Notes: generated from the letters alone by a model not told the origin. A stretch of DNA of 64,000 bases from Hepsetus odoe (GCA_017165825.1 CM029368.1:28978947-29042946); one strand, 5' to 3'. Positions 10,380 through 22,945 are shown, counted from the stretch's first letter. Numbers and translations are program-made.

Positions 10380-10900
10380 TTCATCACTCTCGAGGAAGCA
10401 AACTCTGGCTGGGAGCTAAAACTGGAAGTTGTGTTTTTTTTTTTTTTGTTGTTTTTTTTTTGGTGAAAACTAAAAATTACTTTGCCTCAGGAAAGGTTCT
10501 CTTACTTCTTCATTGGAATTGCTGTCCCTTCTTTCATCCTGAGTTAATGGACCCTGTGCAGAGCGAGAGGGAGAGCAAGTCGAACCTCAGCAAAATCCCC
10601 CCTCAACAACTCTGCCTGCTTCATTCGACTTTTGTTTCCAACTGCCGGTTTCTCACCGCCACCTGGCCTTCCCCAGCTTTTAATGAGACATTTCCAAAGC
10701 ACATTTTACCGACTGGAGAATATAAATCCGTCCAAAGAGATTAAGCAGCTTGCCTTTGCCTGCCTTGCATCTCCTGTCATAAACAGACAAGGGCGAAGAC
10801 TCTTGACGAGCTTGAGACCGAATTACGGCACAGAAACGAGTGAGGGATGCTGCCAGAATGCACTAAACGCTCTTGTCTGTTAGTGCCTTGGGTAGGAAAG
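10380..10900. promoter_or_regulatory. candidate conserved non-coding block
   Basis: Repeat-free, moderately GC-rich block with CTTTTAATGAGACATTT, CATAAACAGACAAGG and AGAGATTAAGCAGCTTGCC words. It starts after a T-rich run at 10432-10460. The call rests on composition only. The plus-strand frames here (10460-10744, 10632-10883) overlap each other and look like chance. Confidence 0.25.
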
Positions 10901-11483
10901 CTGTGGATCAGCTGTTTGTCTACCAGTCAGCACTATCAAGAGTCCATCCTGTGAACACTACTGCCAAGAACAAGCACAGCAGTCAGAAAAGTTTTTGGGG
11001 CCTGGACACATGAGGTGTGTTCACTTTTTTTGGTTAATTATTTGCCCAGTCAGGAATGCCCAGGCCATCTCGGTTTAATGTGAATTTAATTCAGCCCCTT
11101 TGGCTGTTGGCAAGGCTGTGGGCCAAACACTAATGCTGGTTTACTAGCATGTTTTCTTTTGATAAATGATTGAACTAGAAGTAGGTAAAATATGAGTTAC
11201 AGGATGTGCCTTAAGCATAGTCCGAGCGCAGCTGTAGAACCACTCGGAATCGCGTGGCTGAATGCATCGCAAATGATGAAGGAAGAGAAGTGTAATCAGC
11301 ACGTATTGCTGTGTAGAACAAACTTGCATGATCCGTTTGATGCTCAACCCACAAATGTTGCTACTGTTGCCTAGTAACTGACATTTTAACGTTTGTAAAA
11401 ATACCTACATCGCTTTATTACTTTTTAAATTATTTTTTAAAGGGTTAGTTTTTATTGACTGTCCAGCGATAAGCAGACTGACT
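10901..11483. other. non-coding, no feature seen
   Basis: No repeat, RNA or open frame worth reporting. Confidence 0.5.
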
Positions 11484-11722
11484 GAAAGGGCGTAGTGAGT
11501 AGCGCTGTCGCCCTCACTGTGAGAAGGTCCCGGGTTCGATTCCCACGTGGGGCGGTCCGGGTCCTTTCTGTATGCAGTTTGCATGGTCTCCCCGTGTCTG
11601 TGTGGGTTTCCTCCAGGAGTTCTGGTTTCCTGCCACCATCTAAAGACATGCAGGTCAGATGGACTGGAGATGCTAAATTGGCCATATGTGTTAGTGTGGC
11701 AATGTGCACCAAATTAAACGAA
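11484..11722 (+). repeat. SINE B copy, 3' truncated
   Basis: A-box-like GCGTAGTGAGTAGCGCTGTC, then GAGAAGGTCCCGGGTTCGAT (a good B box), CTCCCCGTGTCTGTGTGGGT, TAAAGACATGCAGGTCAGAT and GGAGATGCTAAATTGGCC. The CCTGGACAGG and GGAT tail parts are missing. Confidence 0.85.
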
Positions 11723-13758
11723 GCACAATCATAACCTTAATCCTCTACTCACGAAATAAAGCTGGTCTGCATTTCCTGAATCAGATCATGGCTCTGACAA
11801 CAAAAACAACTTCCGAATAACGAGTGCTGAGTGCTGTGTTTAGCTAAGGATGTGTGGGATGTATAAACAGTGTTTTTAGGTCTTCAAGCATTCAGTACAT
11901 GACCACTACATGCATTTAGATTGACTGTGAACTGGGGTTTTAATGTCATTTAATGTCATTTCTGTTCTGGTGAACACTTTGTAAAATGCTCTCCAACCCA
12001 ATGTTGGTTTGGAAGCTTTATACAGGAAATCTGGGAACATCTAGAGTCCCTTTTTCACTCAAGGGAAAATGATGATAAACTTGCTTGACTTTGCACACAA
12101 TATAGAAACCTTATTTTCTTTTGTGTGGAAACAAGAAATCCGCTTTCATGGATTTATCAGTAAACATGGGAGGAGGTGGAGGTCTAAAATAAAGAAATCT
12201 TTGTGCAACAGATTTATTTTAGTGAGAAAGCATACAGATCGCAGAGCATTCTTTCAAGTAGGGACGTAAGATGGATGAACGAAATGATGTATGCATCACA
12301 TGACACACATGCATCTAATCGCAGTTCAACTTACTGAAACCTATTGCATTTTATTGCATATTGCAAACGGGTTTAGTGTTCCGTAGATGCGTTGGTGGGC
12401 GGAGCACAGAGAGGCCGTGAACATTGTTTGGTCAAATATATTGTTGCTGTCATATCAATTCAAGTATCCTATTTTTGTGGGGGTTTTTTTAGTCTTATTT
12501 TTTTTCGTTCTGTAGATATTATGAGCAGAACAGGCATCTTCAGGGACTGGCCCAAAATGACTTGGGATAAAAATCTTGTTACATTAATTTAGAAACTGGT
12601 GATGCTTGGTTTTGTGAGGACAGTGGCAATATGCAGTGAGTATGGAGACACACTGAGTGTGGACCGTTGTGCACAGATCGCCATGCACTGTGGGTAAAAA
12701 GAGACAGACTGCTGGCTTTCTTCAGCATGGCTGGCAGCTGATCTGCAGAAGTTTGTGTCTGCATGTGTGTCTTTATGCGAGTGGCAGAAAGGAGCCTTGG
12801 CTTTCAGGCCAAGTCTAATCAGGGTCTAGCTGGCACCTGGGTGGCAGTGCCGTCCAGTTGGAGCATTTAGTGGTGAAAACAGGCCTTTTGATCAGGACCA
12901 TCTTCGCTTCTCGGGCTTTGGCCCTGATGCTAAGGGGGAGGAAGGCCAACATGTGAATCTAGTTTTTAAATCACATTTTTACAACCAATTAGAAAACTTG
13001 GACTACATCGCTTTCACTTTATATTGAGCGTTTGTATTGCAAAGATTTAACCGATGAAATGTATTTGTTTTCGTCCTTAAATATGTAGAAATATCAGACA
13101 TCAGAAGTTTAAACCTTTTTGGGGTTCAAATGTATAAAACTGGTACGTTACTGTTCACTGATGTTGTTTTTGTGGGAATGTAAGGATACACAATGTTAAA
13201 TGTTCTTGTTTGCCAAAGGTAATAAATTATAAAAAAAAAATTTTGGAAGCAAAAAAACTGGTCGAGAGCCAAACGTACACAAAACTGAAAGCGTGTTTTT
13301 TCTCAAACTGTGCTCATGTTTTTTTACACTGCGCTCATTCTGGCCTGAACTGCTTAACAACACTGCGGGAGGAATGAAAGGCAGGGGGTAGAGTAAATGA
13401 TTACAGGTTTTTAAGTCAAAAACACGAATAATGTCTACGTGAGCCTATCTGCTGAGTTCAACTGTCTCCACAGACAAACACTGACGGTAGAATGAAACAT
13501 ACTAAAGAGCTCGATGACTTTAAATTTGTGAAATTGAATTTTCTAAGAGCAACAAGAAGTGCTGAAGCTCAAAAAGCAAAATAAAAACCACTTATTCTTG
13601 ATTTAATCATTTATTACACCCAATCCAAACTGCTTCCAGAAGCAAAATTAGCTCTAGAAGCATCCCAAGGCGTGTAACGTTAAAGCTTGGTAGAAGAGAA
13701 TTAACGGTCTGCTAAAGTGAAGGAGAACGTTTCTACTGCAACAGACATTTTAGAAAAA
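11723..13758. other. non-coding, possible conserved block inside
   Basis: Bases 12610-12960 are repeat-free and mixed in composition (GGCCAAGTCTAATCAGGGTC, GGCAGTGCCGTCCAGTTGG) and could be a regulatory element. The rest is AT-rich and featureless. Confidence 0.35.
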
Positions 13759-14008
13759 GTGAAAGTGACAACCCTTGTCATTGCAAGGTCACAGCACACC
13801 ACACCGTGAACCACAATGAAATTGGACCTCTGCATTTAACCCATACACACATGTGCAGCAGTGGGCAGCTATTGAAAGTGCCCAGGGAGCAGTGACAGGG
13901 ATGGTACCTTGCTCAAGGGTACCACAGGGCAACCTACTGGGGAGGGAATTGAACCCACAATCTTCCAATCTGGGACTAGCTGCCTAACCACTAGGCCACC
14001 GCTGCCCC
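13759..14008 (-). repeat. SINE A, full length
   Basis: On the plus strand it runs from the reversed tail GTGAAAGTGACAACCCTTGTC through ATTTAACCCATACACAC and CTTGCTCAAGGGTACC to the reversed head CCACTAGGCCACCGCTGCCCC. The A and B boxes are intact enough to be recognised. Confidence 0.88.
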
Positions 14009-14979
14009 AGATCATTAGCTCATTATATCTCCAACTTTGCAGCAACGTTTTTAGCTTGAATGAACTCTGCTCCCCTGACCTCCACCCAGGGTCATACAGT
14101 TGTGAAATGTGAAATCCACATTTTTTTTTAACGTAAATATCAATTTCCTCTTAAAAATATAGAGCCTTCAGTGGTTGCCTAACTATAGCAGCTGTTACAA
14201 AATCATGGCATAATTTGTCAATTATTTTGTAGCGTTTTTAAACAAACCAAACCCTAATGCAGTGTGTCAAGCAAGTATAATTCATAAACACTGTATACAT
14301 TTGTAATTAAATGATTGCAAAGCAGGGAAAGTAACTGCCTTTCAGGGCTGAATCTTTAATGTTCGACCCTGTTTGGTCCTCTGTGCCCTGTCGCCACTGT
14401 TTCCCATTAGTGCTCGCAGGTACAGGCGAACAGAGGGAGCTGTAACATCTGCCCGGAGCCCAGCGCTGGAGTCTTGCTGTGAAATTAAACAGCAACTATT
14501 CGAGCTCACAGCACAGCAACAACTGTGACTCCTGGGGACCAAGAAATGGAACTGTGTGTGTGTGTGTGTGTGGGTGAGGTCATGACACTGGCGACAGCAG
14601 CTGCATTGCAGGGCCCGTGTCTGTTTTCCCAGAAGCCCTTTTTGCACCCTCACCACACAGCAAGGTCACAGAGAGCACAGAAAGTCAGAAAAGGGGAGGG
14701 AGAATGTGAAGGAGAGCGAGAGGGAGAAGAGTGAGTAGAGAGAAAGAGATGCTCACCTCGACAGGCTCACTAAAGGGCAGCAGAGAGAGAGAGTCAGTGT
14801 ACCCAGTAAAGGGCGAAAGAGTGAGAGAAAGAGAATAGAATAGGAGAGCCACGAGAAGCAGCGGGAGAGCGAATGGATGGAGGGATGCAGGGAGCACCTC
14901 CCGGCTCACAGAAACCACATGGGGCTGCAGAAATGCAAATGCCGTGAAAAGGGCCCATCATCGCCCCCTCCTCTGACGA
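14009..14979. repeat. non-coding with (TG)n and purine-rich tract
   Basis: (TG) tract at 14553-14572. From about 14680 to 14880 the plus strand is very purine-rich (GGGAGGGAGAATGTGAAGGA, then GAGAGAGAGAGTCAG and further). No gene. Confidence 0.7.
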
Positions 14980-15350
14980 CACCATGTTTTATGCATTAGT
15001 ATCATGGCTAACTGTAGTGGCGGCGAGGCTGCTCTGATCTATCACAAACGCCTCTTGATTCTGCACCTTTTGAGCATGACCCCTGAAGTGAGCGGAGCAC
15101 CGTTCCATCATTGAAGTCTTGGATGACAAACTCTTGGGTCGTTCATTTGTATTCAGTGCTCACGGAGAAACTTTTAAAAAGGACAGAACATTCCAGCGAG
15201 CTAATGGACCTGAGAAAAGCTCCCCTTTGCATTCAAAAGCAGTCGGCATCTGGACAGCTGCATCGCTAATGTCTGAGGAACTTGGCTGGGATCAGCGATC
15301 AGCAGGATTTATCACAAAGTGGGATTTCTGAGTTGCAAGCAAAAGCTAAG
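14980..15350. promoter_or_regulatory. candidate conserved non-coding block
   Basis: Repeat-free and balanced in composition, with TTTTATGCATTAGTATCATG, CCTCTTGATTCTGCACC and GCGAGCTAATGGACC. No coding signal. Composition is the only evidence. Confidence 0.25.
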
Positions 15351-16379
15351 ATCTAATTGAGCACCATGTCACTTTCCCATCCCCTGCTGTAAAGTCTGAC
15401 GCCAGATGAGGATATCGCATTTCTAGCTATTTATCAGAGCTATTATTTGCTCGAAAAACATGGGCACCACTTTTCAGTCAACCAATTTGGTGTCCAAAAT
15501 TTGCTTCTGTTGTTTAGAAAAGGATTTCATGGACAAACATTTTAAAGAGATACTAGAAGTCAAGTGTTGTCCATTTTTCCCCGCAAATTATCATTAAAAG
15601 TTTCCCAAGACTTGCCTTGTGGATTGCATGAAATAAAACTTTTAGACCCAACTTTGCACTCCTTGCTCTGCACATTTTCCTTCTAGCCAACATACCTGAC
15701 CAAATTAAAGCTAATTCATAAGCATTCCCAGGCTTTAAGTTAAGTGTTGGCACCAGACGTGGAAAATTCACTTCTAGAAAGTACAAACCTCTTCAGGATA
15801 TTGCTCCAGCTGTCTGGTTTCTCAGATGAGCTCAACTAAGGGTTGTCCATGCAGATGGAACAAAATCCTGCTGCGGATTTGGACTTTCTGAACCGCAGTT
15901 TTCTAACATTAGTTACAGGAAATCAGTGCAGGGCAATGATGGGTCTGTGGTCAAAATTCTGTTAAAATGTGAGGGCCAGGTTGTAGTGTGTTGTTCATAT
16001 TAAATATAGAAGAATCTGATCCAAGATCAGTCCGCTCTAGCCTTGGTGTTATCTAAAGTGGCTGCAGCAGTGAAGTTTTGTTCAAGTCATACAGTGTCAT
16101 AAACCAAATGCACAAGTCTGCACCACCTTAAATAAGACTTTAATTTGAGCAAAGTCTCTCATTTCTGATATCCATAATGAAAGCTAGGCCAACACTACAT
16201 AAGAACTATCACATTTGAGCAAAGGTGATCGTAGACCTTCTTCCACTGGGTTTTCCTGAAAAGGGGCTGAACACAAAGCTGGAAGAGGGAACCTAGGGTC
16301 AAGGGTCATGTCTGGGAAGAGCCCTGGTGGTCCCCATTGGAGCATCAGACCCTGCTGGCCTGCTCCGTCTGGGGCTAAG
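15351..16379. other. non-coding, no feature seen
   Basis: No repeat, RNA or gene recognised. The minus frame at 16184-16468 overlaps the next block and is unsupported. Confidence 0.5.
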
Positions 16380-16700
16380 ACCGTGTCCCCAAACGACAAA
16401 GGTGAAAGATTAATATTCATGCATGTGATATGCAGACACTCTCCGTGGGCCCTTGCAGGGCCCGGCACCGCAAGCTGCCTGTGGCCAGGTTAATTGATGG
16501 ACCTGAAAGTCCCTCAACTTGGCCCATGTGTCGGTCAGCGGCTGTTAAAGTATTAATAATGAAAAATGACGGGCGAGTGTTTCCTCGCGCATTTAGGAAA
16601 TGAGCTGCTGTTAATTAGGCCCCTGAGCTCTGCAGTGTCTGTAATGAGCTTTTGCCTTTCACTGTCACTAAGCCAGCGCGCTCACTGGCCAGGGCTAGAC
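16380..16700. promoter_or_regulatory. candidate conserved non-coding element
   Basis: Dense in homeodomain-type cores: TTAATATTCATGCATGTGAT, CAGGTTAATTGATGGACC, AAAGTATTAATAATG, GCTGTTAATTAGGCCCC and CTGTAATGAGC, all within 320 bp. Between them is unique, mixed-composition sequence with no repeat. This texture is typical of vertebrate developmental enhancers. Conservation is not tested here. Confidence 0.4.
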
Positions 16701-17439
16701 TGCAGACTACACATGCGCACACGTGGAGTTTTTCAGGTAAAACTCGGTTATTGATGAACAGACAGCATTTTAAGTTGCACAAGTCATCCTCGAAGTATAA
16801 GGGACGTCCTGATCCAGCCTCAAGGTCAGTTTTTGATGCAGATCTTTGTATTTTAATGCATTATTTCCACTGCAGTGAGATCGCTAAAAGATCTATATCC
16901 TCTTTTTTACTTTTTAGTATGTAGTAGAAACATTCACCTTTCTCACATGAACACTTTCCAACTCTCATTATTCCTTACATTTCTGAAGACCCTTTGCAGC
17001 TTTTAAGGCTGACCTCTTTTCTGATTGGCTGCTCTGTGTTGTACATCTACAAAAAAAGCAGTTTGGGCTAAAACACTCCAGGGTGCTAAACTGCTGCGCT
17101 CAGGTGGTTTTAAAGTGTGGGGACATTTGATGTTTTATTATACATTATGGACGGTACAATCCTTTGTGATATGCAAGTAGTAGGATCTGTCTTGCACTTT
17201 TCCAAAAAATCAGCTCCAGAGAAGATTTGATCCAATGAACCAAAGGTTTTTCCAGTGGGAACTGTAAGGACATTAGTGGACATTAGTGGCTTTCTGCTTT
17301 TTATTTTCTCTGTGTAGCCCCCTCTCCACTTGGACGCTGGTGAGGGTAAGCGGCTCAAATAATGCATGAAAGTGTCCGAGAACTTGTTTTTAATGATAAC
17401 GCAAAAAACAGACTTGTCCTTGCAGCTTGGTCTGCACTC
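16701..17439. other. non-coding, no feature seen
   Basis: Contains a 10-bp tandem repeat (GACATTAGTG, about 17270-17290). Nothing else stands out. Confidence 0.5.
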
Positions 17440-17830
17440 TAGACAGAAGTGGATGGAGAGACCTTCTTACTCATCCCTGAGTGTACCGAGCACCACACAA
17501 TGACCTGGGCAGTGCCGTGCATGATCTCTGGCCTACTTCATTCTGATTTAAATATCTGTCATGCGAGGCGAGTATCAGCCACACAGGCAGGATGTCTCAG
17601 ATGCCACGCAGGTTGATGATACGCTGCAAGTCGTCCGTAATGAAAGCAACGACCTCCTCTTAGGCAGCTTCGTGTGGCTGTACGCAGGCGACTGTGAGCA
17701 GGGGCAAATGGCTTAAACGTGTCCCATTTTCTTCACCATGCATTTATGTATGAATGAGCTGTAAAGCGCTCATTAAGTCATGAACTGCTGCACGAATGCG
17801 GTGAAGGCAAGAGCTTCAGAAGAAGCATCG
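17440..17830. promoter_or_regulatory. candidate conserved non-coding element
   Basis: Repeat-free 390-bp block with CATTCTGATTTAAATATCTG, CACAATGACCTGGGC, AACGTGTCCCATTTTC, CCATGCATTTATGTATGAAT and GCGCTCATTAAGTCATG. No open frame of note. Inferred from composition and word content only. Confidence 0.35.
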
Positions 17831-18202
17831 TGGAAAACTGATGCCATTAAGAGAGTGCAAAACATGAAAGACCACACGATATGCCTGGTTTAAAGTGTCA
17901 CTACACGAAAAGCATTTCTACACGATCACCCCATATCTGCATGCTGTATGAAGCTAATGACAACTGCAAACTTAAAGCAAATGAAAAAAATATATACCTT
18001 TAAGATTTCTCCATCTTTGTGCATTCAGGTCAAACAACTGGTAAACTACTAATATCCATCTGTCTCAACTGGTTAAGAGACTGTTTAGGTGAGGAGGTAT
18101 ATGGAGCAAACTGGCAATTAGATATAAGTAAATATTCTTGCACCCAAAATAATGCGGGGTAATGCAGATTAGCTATTCTTACAAAAAATAACTTATGTCA
18201 CT
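17831..18202. other. non-coding, no feature seen
   Basis: AT-rich, ending in ACAAAAAATAACTTATGTCA beside the chimeric SINE. No exact target duplication was found there. Confidence 0.5.
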
Positions 18203-18416
18203 CAGTCATTTTCTGCTGCTTGTCCCAAGCAGGAGTCCATCCCAGCTCACACAGGGCAAAGGACACACCCTGGACAGGTCACCAGCCCATCACAGGGAGG
18301 AGTGTGACGGGGACAGTACCTTGCTCAAGGGCACCTCAGAGCAACCTATTGGAAAGGGGTTTGAACCCCCAATCCTCATGCAGTCAACACCCAAACCACT
18401 AGGCCACCGCTGCCCC
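18203..18416 (-). mobile_element. chimeric SINE (A head, B tail), copy 2
   Basis: On the plus strand: CATTTTCTGCTGCTTGTCCC (B-type tail), CACCCTGGACAGGTCACCAG, CCATCACAGGGAGGAGTGTG (junction), then CTTGCTCAAGGGCACCTCAG and CCACTAGGCCACCGCTGCCCC (A-type head). The junction is at the same base as in the copy at 7411-7663. The body is more diverged and slightly deleted. Confidence 0.88.
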
Positions 18417-18904
18417 ACAAACAACTTTACTTCATTTAATGGGCAACAATACCAATGCTTGCTTTTCAGTGCAGTACCAACCCATGCTTGCTAGGAGGTT
18501 TCCAAACGTCACGACTGAGACTGGAGAGAGATTTCTCTCAAAATTTCAAATTCTGCTTCCAGTATTACACATTTAAAACATTCATTTTAACCAAAGTTAA
18601 CAACCATCAGCTTGTACACCCTTGTAGCTTGTAGAGCGGCTTACATCTGAGAGAGAACTCTCTCCCCCGCGACTTCTCTCTGCTCCACTCCGTTTTTAGA
18701 ATCGTTATGAATAAGCGTGAAGTACTTGTGTTCACACAATTTGTACACATTTTTAATGGACATATTCTTCCACAAATGTTCAGATCTGATGAGCTTTGAC
18801 CCTCAACCACATAGTCAAGCTGCTTTTGGCATGCTGTCGCTGTTGAATGTTGGCGGTTTTTCAAGTTCGATTGAGTCTTTAGGATACATTTTGAAAAATT
18901 CATC
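18417..18904. other. non-coding, no feature seen
   Basis: Nothing recognised before the LINE fragment. A minus frame over 18607-19008 is partly antisense or shifted relative to that LINE. Confidence 0.5.
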
Positions 18905-19050
18905 TCCATTTCTTGCTGTCCTCTGCATCTTCCTCTTTCACACGGACCATCTGCATGTCCTCTCTTGACACATCCATAAACCTCCTCTTTGACCTTCTTC
19001 TTCTCCACTTTCCTGGCAGCTCCATCCTCAACAGCCTTCTCCTGATACCC
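18905..19050 (-). pseudogene. LINE 3'-end coding fragment
   Basis: The minus strand reads RRLLRMELPGKW, a basic run, then RRFMDVSREDMQ and VKEEDAEDSKK. This is the characteristic carboxyl end of a fish non-LTR retrotransposon RT protein (LRMELPGKRKRGRPKRRFMDVVREDM type), immediately before the usual 3' end. Only about 48 codons remain. The RT and endonuclease domains are absent, as expected of a 5'-truncated insertion. The exact clade is not determined. Confidence 0.82.
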
Positions 19051-19557
19051 TCCTCGTCTTTCCTCTGTACTCGCAAGCCTGTATTGTAAAACTATAACCT
19101 TTTACTTGATATTTGATGTATTTAGCCAAAAACATAAGCATGTTTAAAGATAAATGCTTGTATGTTGCACTCAGGAGGCTCGAGGCTAAACAACAAAAGT
19201 GGATGAAAGACGGGGTGACTATGCAAGGTCCTAAGTGATGTTTTTCCCAGTTTTTTTTTTTTTTTAAATTGAAGAGACCACAGCTTGTTTTGTCTTGTTT
19301 TGTCACTGACTCATGCTTTCAAGGATTGCAGGACTAAAGTTCACAAACATAAAATTAACCAAATTGCTCTTCCAAGCTCCCGTCACTGTGGCTATAATGT
19401 TTAAGCTGGACTGGCTACATGCACCCCCACCTGACTCCAGATGTTCTCTTTTATTTTTTGACTTTAAACATCAGGTAATTAAAATGTACAGCTGTACCCC
19501 TTTCGCCTGGAAAAAAATCTATATTTAAGGTACAAATCTGGATCTCAAAGACTTGCT
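19051..19557. other. non-coding, no feature seen
   Basis: Contains a T run at 19251-19265. No gene or repeat recognised. Confidence 0.5.
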
Positions 19558-19780
19558 GGGGGTAGCGGTAGCCTAGCGGTTAGGGAATCGGAAAGTCATG
19601 GGTTTGAATCCCAGACCACTAGGTTACCCTGAAGTACCTTTGAGCTACCGTCCCCATCACTGCTCCCCAGGCACTTTCAGTAGCTGCCCCCTGCTGCACA
19701 TGTGTGGGTAAAATGCAGAGGTCTAATTTTGTTGTGTGCTGAGCTGTGTTTCACAATGACACGAATAGTCACTTTCACTT
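19558..19780 (+). repeat. SINE A, near full length
   Basis: Head GGGGGTAGCGGTAGCCTAGC, B box CATGGGTTTGAATCCCAG, body CCGTCCCCATCACTGCTCCC, then AATGACACGAATAGTCACTT and the CACTT tail. Confidence 0.88.
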
Positions 19781-20040
19781 GTTGTATCTTTAAGGGGAAA
19801 TTTCCCCTATCTGCACTTTTTTTTCTGAAAGTGTGCACATACTGGTCACATGCCACTTTAACCAATGACTGCCTGAACTCACACAGCGTGTCACAAATTG
19901 GTGATGAATGGGTCAAATGTATCATGAACTACCTCATAAGCCACACCTTTCTGCAACTGTAAGGATTTCTGGAGGACAGTATTTGCAAACGTCAGTGTGA
20001 CGTCTGGATAATCTTCATAATGAAGTGCTAGAAATGCTAA

Positions 20041-20125
20041 TCCAGAGGTGCAAACCTCCAGTCCTGGATGGCCAGTGTTTGACACAGTGCCCCTACTCAA
20101 ATGAGATGAATCAGGTGTGTTTAGG
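20041..20125. mobile_element. possible hAT-type non-autonomous relic
   Basis: AACCTCCAGTCCTGGATGGC, then ATGAATCAGGTGTGTTTAGG, resembles the inner terminal region of common fish hAT elements (CAGTCCTGGAGGGC...CACACCTG). No opposite end was identified. Confidence 0.45.
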
Positions 20126-20313
20126 TAGGAAGAAAACAAGGCAGAAGGAGGAGAGATAGTGCACAAACCAGCAGGAAGGAAAAGCTTAGTTTACAGGTGC
20201 TGGACTATAACAGGTCAGTGTGTGTTATGGCATTAGAGTATTGACCTGCAGGTAATGGAGGTTGGATGGATCACTGTTAGCTACACAGACAGAACATCTC
20301 CCCAAATAGCTGA

Positions 20314-20352
20314 GGTGTGTGTGTGCGTGCATGTGTGCGTGTGTCTGTGTGT
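20314..20352 (+). repeat. imperfect (GT)n
   Basis: GTGTGTGTGCGTGCATGTGTG and similar. Interrupted microsatellite. Confidence 0.85.
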
Positions 20353-20789
20353 ATGTAAGAGTGCTCATAGCAGATGCTTATCCTGAGAGACTTAGAGTGA
20401 CCCAAGCTGCACATTGTAATTTGGTAATTTGCTCCTTCAAGCCAATCCATGTAATTCTCATGGGCTTGAAGTGTCTGTTAAGCAAGAGTGCGGTAATGAC
20501 AATAATAACAACAGTGTCCGAACCATCAGCTGATGGAGAGAGCCAGGGACGCAGAGAGAGAGAGAAAGACGCTGAGTGTGTCAGAAGCCTGTGCTAAATA
20601 TCTAGAGGACGGAAATGATAGTGCTGGTTTGAAGGTGGCGGCTCCAAAATGAGTTTTCCTCTCACGTATTGTGAGCCCACAGGTATCATTATGAGTTGTG
20701 TGCGAAGATAATATTTCTCACACTCAATACCTGGTGTTTAAAAAAAATGCCCTACAGACAAAATCCATTATCCCGACATCTTAGATAAT
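20353..20789. other. non-coding, no feature seen
   Basis: Short GA run at 20551-20565. No gene. Confidence 0.5.
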
Positions 20790-21060
20790 GGGATTATCCA
20801 CCCCACCCCCCCTCACCAACTCCTGTTCCTGAGGCGGTGCCCTACCGAGTGGGCATGATTGACTAATAATCAAGCCTTGTCATTATCTTTCCTCCATGCT
20901 AAATCTTCTCTTTCCACTGTGCTGTGTTCCAGGGTGATGCCAGCCACTCGATACCTGCCTGCAATAAATTTCTCGTTGGCATTTGGGAAGTTTCAGTGCG
21001 CATGCTGCCAGCAGAGGTCAACTGGGGTCAGCAGCCCCATTGCAACGATGTAGGAACGCA
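20790..21060. promoter_or_regulatory. candidate conserved non-coding block
   Basis: GGGCATGATTGACTAATAATC, CCTTGTCATTATCTTTCC and CTGCAATAAATTTCTCG in repeat-free sequence. Composition-based call only. Confidence 0.3.
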
Positions 21061-22101
21061 GGGCAAGTGGCATGGCCCTACACGTGTTAGCAGCTGGTGG
21101 GGTGATTGGAGGGGGCTAGCAGAGGCGCTCCAGTGACTAAGTAGCATGGAGAGAGAGAGAGGTCTAGGGAAGGACAGCCAGGAGCCTGTCACACTTACTT
21201 CATATCAGAGAGTGAAAGAGAGAGAAAGAAGGGGCTACACTGCTCAATGTGTTAATCAATGTTTAACCCTTTTAATGCACAGGGTCTGTCGCTATAGCGA
21301 TGCTTTCCTTCCTCCACCCTTAAGCACAGCTTAACGGATAAGGGAAGATGAGTTTAAATCATCTTCCATGCAATTAAGCCTTGGCACTGAATCTGACTGA
21401 AATGAAAAAGGCTTTTGAAATTATTGTCCATGGTGATGGACAGCAAGCTGCAGACATGTAACAGAGGATCTATGCAACGTTATTAATACATTAATAAAGA
21501 TAGTAGGTAATAGTTTATAACATATTGCTGTTGTTTGTTTTGACACAAATCTGCTGATTTGTATGTGTGGGGTGTGTGTGTGTGTGTGTGTGTGTCTTGG
21601 TGTCTCTGTGCTGGGGAATGAGAGTCGATTGGCATATGGTGGAGCAGCATCGAGAGATTGCTAATCAGCATGGTTTCATTAGCTTTGACTGTAATAGGGT
21701 CTATCTGCTGAATTTACAATGCATAATGCATCGCAGAGCACTAGTACTGTGTGCTCTGAATTAGATGCGCAGAATTGAACCTTCACCCCTCTCTATGTGT
21801 TGGATCCTTTCAACATTTTACTCTCTGTCGCTATTAAATAAGCCTCAGTCTCCATTTTTCCAAATTAAATCAGTGTATTTTTAATTGTATGCTTGTCCAA
21901 ATATTGTTCCTCTAGTCCCTTAACTGTTAGGCCAATGTTGTGAACAAACACTAAATGTCAGTCGTTACAGCCTGAATCATTTCTGTTAAAATAATAAATA
22001 AAATTAATCAAAACTTCTCACAACATGCTCAAACCATATATATGTACATTAATAAAATAAATTTAGCTTGAGTTTTAAGGGGCAGTAGTGGAGTGTATTG
22101 T
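21061..22101. repeat. non-coding with (TG)n
   Basis: (TG) microsatellite at 21572-21595 and a short GA tract near 21150. A partial extra SINE A head (GGGGCAGTAGTGG) sits at 22079-22091, just before the full copy. Confidence 0.7.
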
Positions 22102-22345
22102 GGGGCAGCAGTGGCCTGGTGGTTAGGTATCTGGCCCCATGGCTGTGGGTTTTGGGACCAGTATGTTACCCTGAGGTACCCTTGAGCAAGGTGCCGTCTG
22201 CAACACTGCTCCACAGGTGCTGGATTCTGGCTGCTCACTGCTTCAGTGTTTGGATGGATCAAATGCAGGCAAACATTTCAATGCAGCGCATCAAGTGTTG
22301 TGGTGTGTTCACAAAGAGAGTCACGTTTATATTGTTTCACTTTAC
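22102..22345 (+). repeat. SINE A copy
   Basis: GGGGCAGCAGTGGCCTGGTG head, B-box-like CTGTGGGTTTTGGGACC, GAGGTACCCTTGAGCAAGG body, GTTTCACTTT tail. The tRNA-like part is more diverged than in other copies. Confidence 0.82.
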
Positions 22346-22945
22346 AGTTGGCTTTTTCATGTCATTTTACAAATTGCAAACCTATTGAAAAACAGTACAT
22401 GATTTCCTTTTGTGCAGGTTTCTGAACATTGAAACATCAAATGAGCACTTGTGTTAAGTTGCCCCATCAGCGGGTAAGTTGAGACACTATTGGGGTAGGA
22501 TGCCACCATGAGCTCCATTAGACAACCAGGGCTGGTAAAAATGAACAATGTGCTCAGAAATTACAGTCTTAAAAAACATCAACAAGCTTTAACATGACTT
22601 AGTTTATGCTTTATATGATAAGAAGTTTAAGACTCTCTTTACTCTTTAGAATTAAGCAGGCTGATATTGTTGTTGTGGGTTTAATACTGATATGGCGTAT
22701 TTATAAGTCTCCTGTTCTTGCCGCCAGTGTTGAAAAGTTTTAAATCCTCAAGGACACGGGAACGAATAATCTTAGTTTCTATATGAATCCTTTGGAAATC
22801 TGCTTTTTCCATTTGCGTCCAAACAGACACACTTTTCACTTTTCACTCCAGTATCTCTACTGCTCACTCTCTGCAGGAACAACACTCTGCATCACTTCAG
22901 TTTGACTAGATGGCGCTAAACTGCCACTGAACACATAAGCAGTTC
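22346..22945. other. non-coding, no feature seen
   Basis: AT-rich. No repeat family or gene recognised. Confidence 0.5.
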
